Source of the DNA: Turnera subulata
Taxonomy: Eukaryota > Streptophyta > Magnoliopsida > Malpighiales > Passifloraceae
Direction: 5' to 3'
NCBI GenBank assembly: GCA_028386065.3
Contig: JAKUCV010004435.1
Span: 1-64,000, forward strand
DNA: 64,000 nt
How positions within the stretch are numbered: position 1 is the first letter of the stretch; each line of letters opens with the position of its first letter. Positions 61,858 through 64,000 of this stretch are shown one piece after another. The position numbers and the translations under genes are program-made. A model generated the notes under the pieces. That model was not told where the DNA came from, searched no databases, and saw only the letters and a list, made by a program, of their open reading frames with translations.

Positions 61858-64000
61858 TCTGAATGAGAGATGCTAAAAGGCCAAATTAGACAGTGCGGGT
61901 GTAGGACACCCCAACAATATCCTCTAGTACAGTATCAACACACGCCCCATGCGGTTGGACAAAATGAAAAACACCTAGATTACAAGATAAAGCATAGTGC
62001 GCAAGCCAATCGGCACAGCGATTGGCCTCGCGATAAATATGCCGAAGGGTGACCTGCCACTCCCTTCTAAGAACCTGGTGGATGGCATGCAAGAGAGAAG
62101 CCCCCCCTGCACACCCTGATTTCCTGCGACTTCCAGTCATCAATAATGGTCTTAGCATCGACCTCAACCTCTACCATACGATACCCAAGTTCCCAGGCCC
62201 AGTTGAGCCCAATAAACAAACCCCAAAGTTCAGCCTGCAAAGGAGAACAAAGACCAATATTGTAACAGTATCCATCAATCCAGCTGCCATTAGGATCTCG
62301 AATCACACCACCAGCAGCCGAGAGCCCCTGCCCATTAGTAGCTCCATCAGAATTTAACCGAACCCACCCTTGAGGCGGGGGCCGCCAAGAGACCTGTATA
62401 ACTTGTCTCATTGGTGAACCAGTCCCCAAGTGCTGGCGGGGGACAGAAGCACCAGCGTAGTCAGAGGCAAGGCGCATAGCATAGGCTATTGGATTGAAGG
62501 GAGGCTCTTCCTGTTCCTAAAAGACCACCAAATTGCGCCATTGCCAAAATAACCAACAAAGGGTGCCAAAAAGTACATGCCAGGACACCAAAGAATCAAC
62601 CATAGACTTACAACGCAGGTTTAACACCACCCAGTCCCGAGTACTAGAGTAGAGGAAAAAGGAAGGAGGCAAAAGAGGGCCAAATGAGCGCCATATATCT
62701 CGGGTCCAAGGGCAGTCCCGCACCAAATGTAGTGAGGTCTCCTCAGCAGATAGACAATAAGGGCACCTAGATTCAGCAGCCATATGCCTTTGGACTCGCC
62801 GAGCATTAGTAAGTAATACATCCCGTGTAAGTAACCAAAGATAGGCACAAATACAGAAAGGTCCAGGCCACCGCCATATTAACGACCATACAGGATCAGC
62901 ATCCTCACCAGGTAGTAGTTGGGAATAGGGCGACGAAGTGGTAAACTGCCCTGAGGCCGAGTGCTTCCAGAACAGGGTGTCAGGGCCAGCTCCCGGAGCC
63001 AGAACCAGAATCCCGGAGATCTTCAAGCAGATGGACGCAGGCAGGAAAGCACTAAATTTCCCCCATGCCCAGCCGCCAATGGGAGCTACATAGCTAGCAA
63101 CAACAGCCTCATGTTCAGCAATTGGGATTGGAGCAAGAACATGTCTGTGTAAGGGGCCAACCCCCTCTATCCAATCATCCAACCAAAAACGAGCAGATTT
63201 GCCATCCCCAATAGCCCAAGCACACCCCTCAGAGAGCAGCTGCCAGGATTTAGCGAGACCTTTCCAGAATGCCGAACAATTGGAACCCGGGAGCTCAGCC
63301 AGAAAATGAGAGGACCGGCTCATATACTTTCCACAAAGCGTAGCCCCCCAAAGTGAGTCAGGTTGGGTTAATAGTCGCCACCCCGCCCGGGCCAAAAGAG
63401 CTTGATTTTGGACCCGCAGCTTCTTCAAACCCAGACCACCGGTGCCTAGGTACGGCAGTTGAAGTTGCTCTTGCTATAATTCCCTCCACCCGTGGAGAAC
63501 AGACAATGTCCTAGTTTACTAGATGCACCTTGCGAGCCTCAGTAGTAGTGCCCCATAAAAAATCCCGACAATGATTCTCAATATCCTCCACCACACCAAC
63601 CGGGAGAGGAACACTTTGCATAGTGTATAGAGGTAAAGCCGATAGAATGGACTGGATAAGCGTGGACCAGCCAGCAAGGGAAAGATGGCGACCGGTCCAA
63701 CTAGATAATCTGTTCTGGACTTTCTCAAGAATGTAATGATAAGTGCACGAGGTCCGCTTGCCATGAAGTAATGGAACCCCCAGATATTTCCCTAAATTCT
63801 CTGTTTCAGTAAAACCCAGCCCCTGCACAATCTTATCTGCCACATGCCTCTGAACGTGAGGAGAGAAGAAAATATTAGACTTACTGCAGCTTATCTTCAA
63901 GCCAGAGGACTTAGTAAACAGGCGCAACACATTATTAATTACAGGAATCTGGTCCTCTGCAGCTTCCGCAAGTAAGACCATGTCATCTGCAAAAAGGACG
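61858..64000 (-). mobile_element. LINE 3' half, running off the window
   Basis: The minus strand ends at a GATC-plus-A-rich tail (plus T-run 61840-61858). Reading from the window edge it encodes the end of a plant LINE ORF2. Its 5' half lies beyond 64000, so the other target duplication cannot be checked. Confidence 0.9.
61886..63999 (-). pseudogene. LINE ORF2 C-terminal half: RT end, zf-RVT and RNase H
   Basis: From the window edge: DDMVLLAEAAEDQ (RT catalytic FADDM region), LGKYLGVPLLHGK, DFLWGTTTEARKVHLVN, then a stop and frameshift near 63511. The second part (63428-62517) carries RFWLDDWIEGVGPL and the zinc finger CPYCLSAEETSLHLVRDC. The third is an RNase H domain with LNSDGA (first Asp), QAELWG (Glu), EVDAKTIID (Asp) and YREANRCADWLAHYA, split between two frames near 62100. 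Two frameshifts and stops disable it. It is a different copy from the LINE at 33220. Confidence 0.9.

Overview
This is nuclear DNA of a flowering plant, most likely a dicot. It has intron-containing genes for a CST-complex TEN1 protein, a PP2C phosphatase, a PX-PH phospholipase D zeta, a plastid-type TPR protein and a wall-modifying XTH, set among plant-type transposons (Ty3/gypsy, Ty1/copia, CACTA, LINEs with DUF4283-type ORF1 proteins, foldback and MULE-like elements). I cannot name the species.

Layout. 1-3404: the end of a CACTA transposon inserted in the reverse transcriptase of a decayed Ty3/gypsy element on the minus strand. 3751-4086: a 5'-truncated LINE with target-site duplications. 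4087-8281: gene-poor. 8282-10237 (+): TEN1. 10238-16200: intergenic. 17882-19497 (+): PP2C. 20400-20600: LINE zinc-finger relic. 21105-27976 (-): phospholipase D zeta in 20 coding exons. 30170-32303 (-): eight-exon TPR gene with a tRNA-derived SINE in one intron. 33220-38690 (-): long but disabled LINE. 39695-42538 (-): three-exon beta-propeller-like gene. 43737-43980: small MITE. 44039-45386: F-box/DUF295 relic and an LRR-receptor relic on opposite strands. 46223-56221: three transposons nested like Russian dolls (foldback element, then a TIR element carrying a captured F-box/LRR fragment, then a Ty1/copia element with intact target-site duplication). 56596-58406 (-): XTH. 61858-64000 (-): 3' half of a second LINE, cut by the window end.

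The five recognised host genes have unrelated roles (telomere capping, dephosphorylation, phosphatidic-acid production, a plastid TPR scaffold, xyloglucan remodelling). I see no cluster or shared pathway. All coding-exon models were checked by hand for GT-AG borders and reading phase, and each gives an uninterrupted protein of the usual family length.

The most unusual signals are: (1) a run of about 15 short hairpins in the leader of the copia element, whose arms change sequence but stay complementary around a conserved ATATG-like loop; (2) seven places where a 14-17 bp direct repeat flanks only 11-21 bp ending in an A-run, which look like extremely short LINE-type insertions; (3) the three-level nest at 46223-56221 with duplications visible for the two inner insertions; (4) an F-box/LRR gene fragment carried inside a terminal-inverted-repeat element. 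No classical multi-gene system such as a CRISPR array, defence island or biosynthetic cluster is present.
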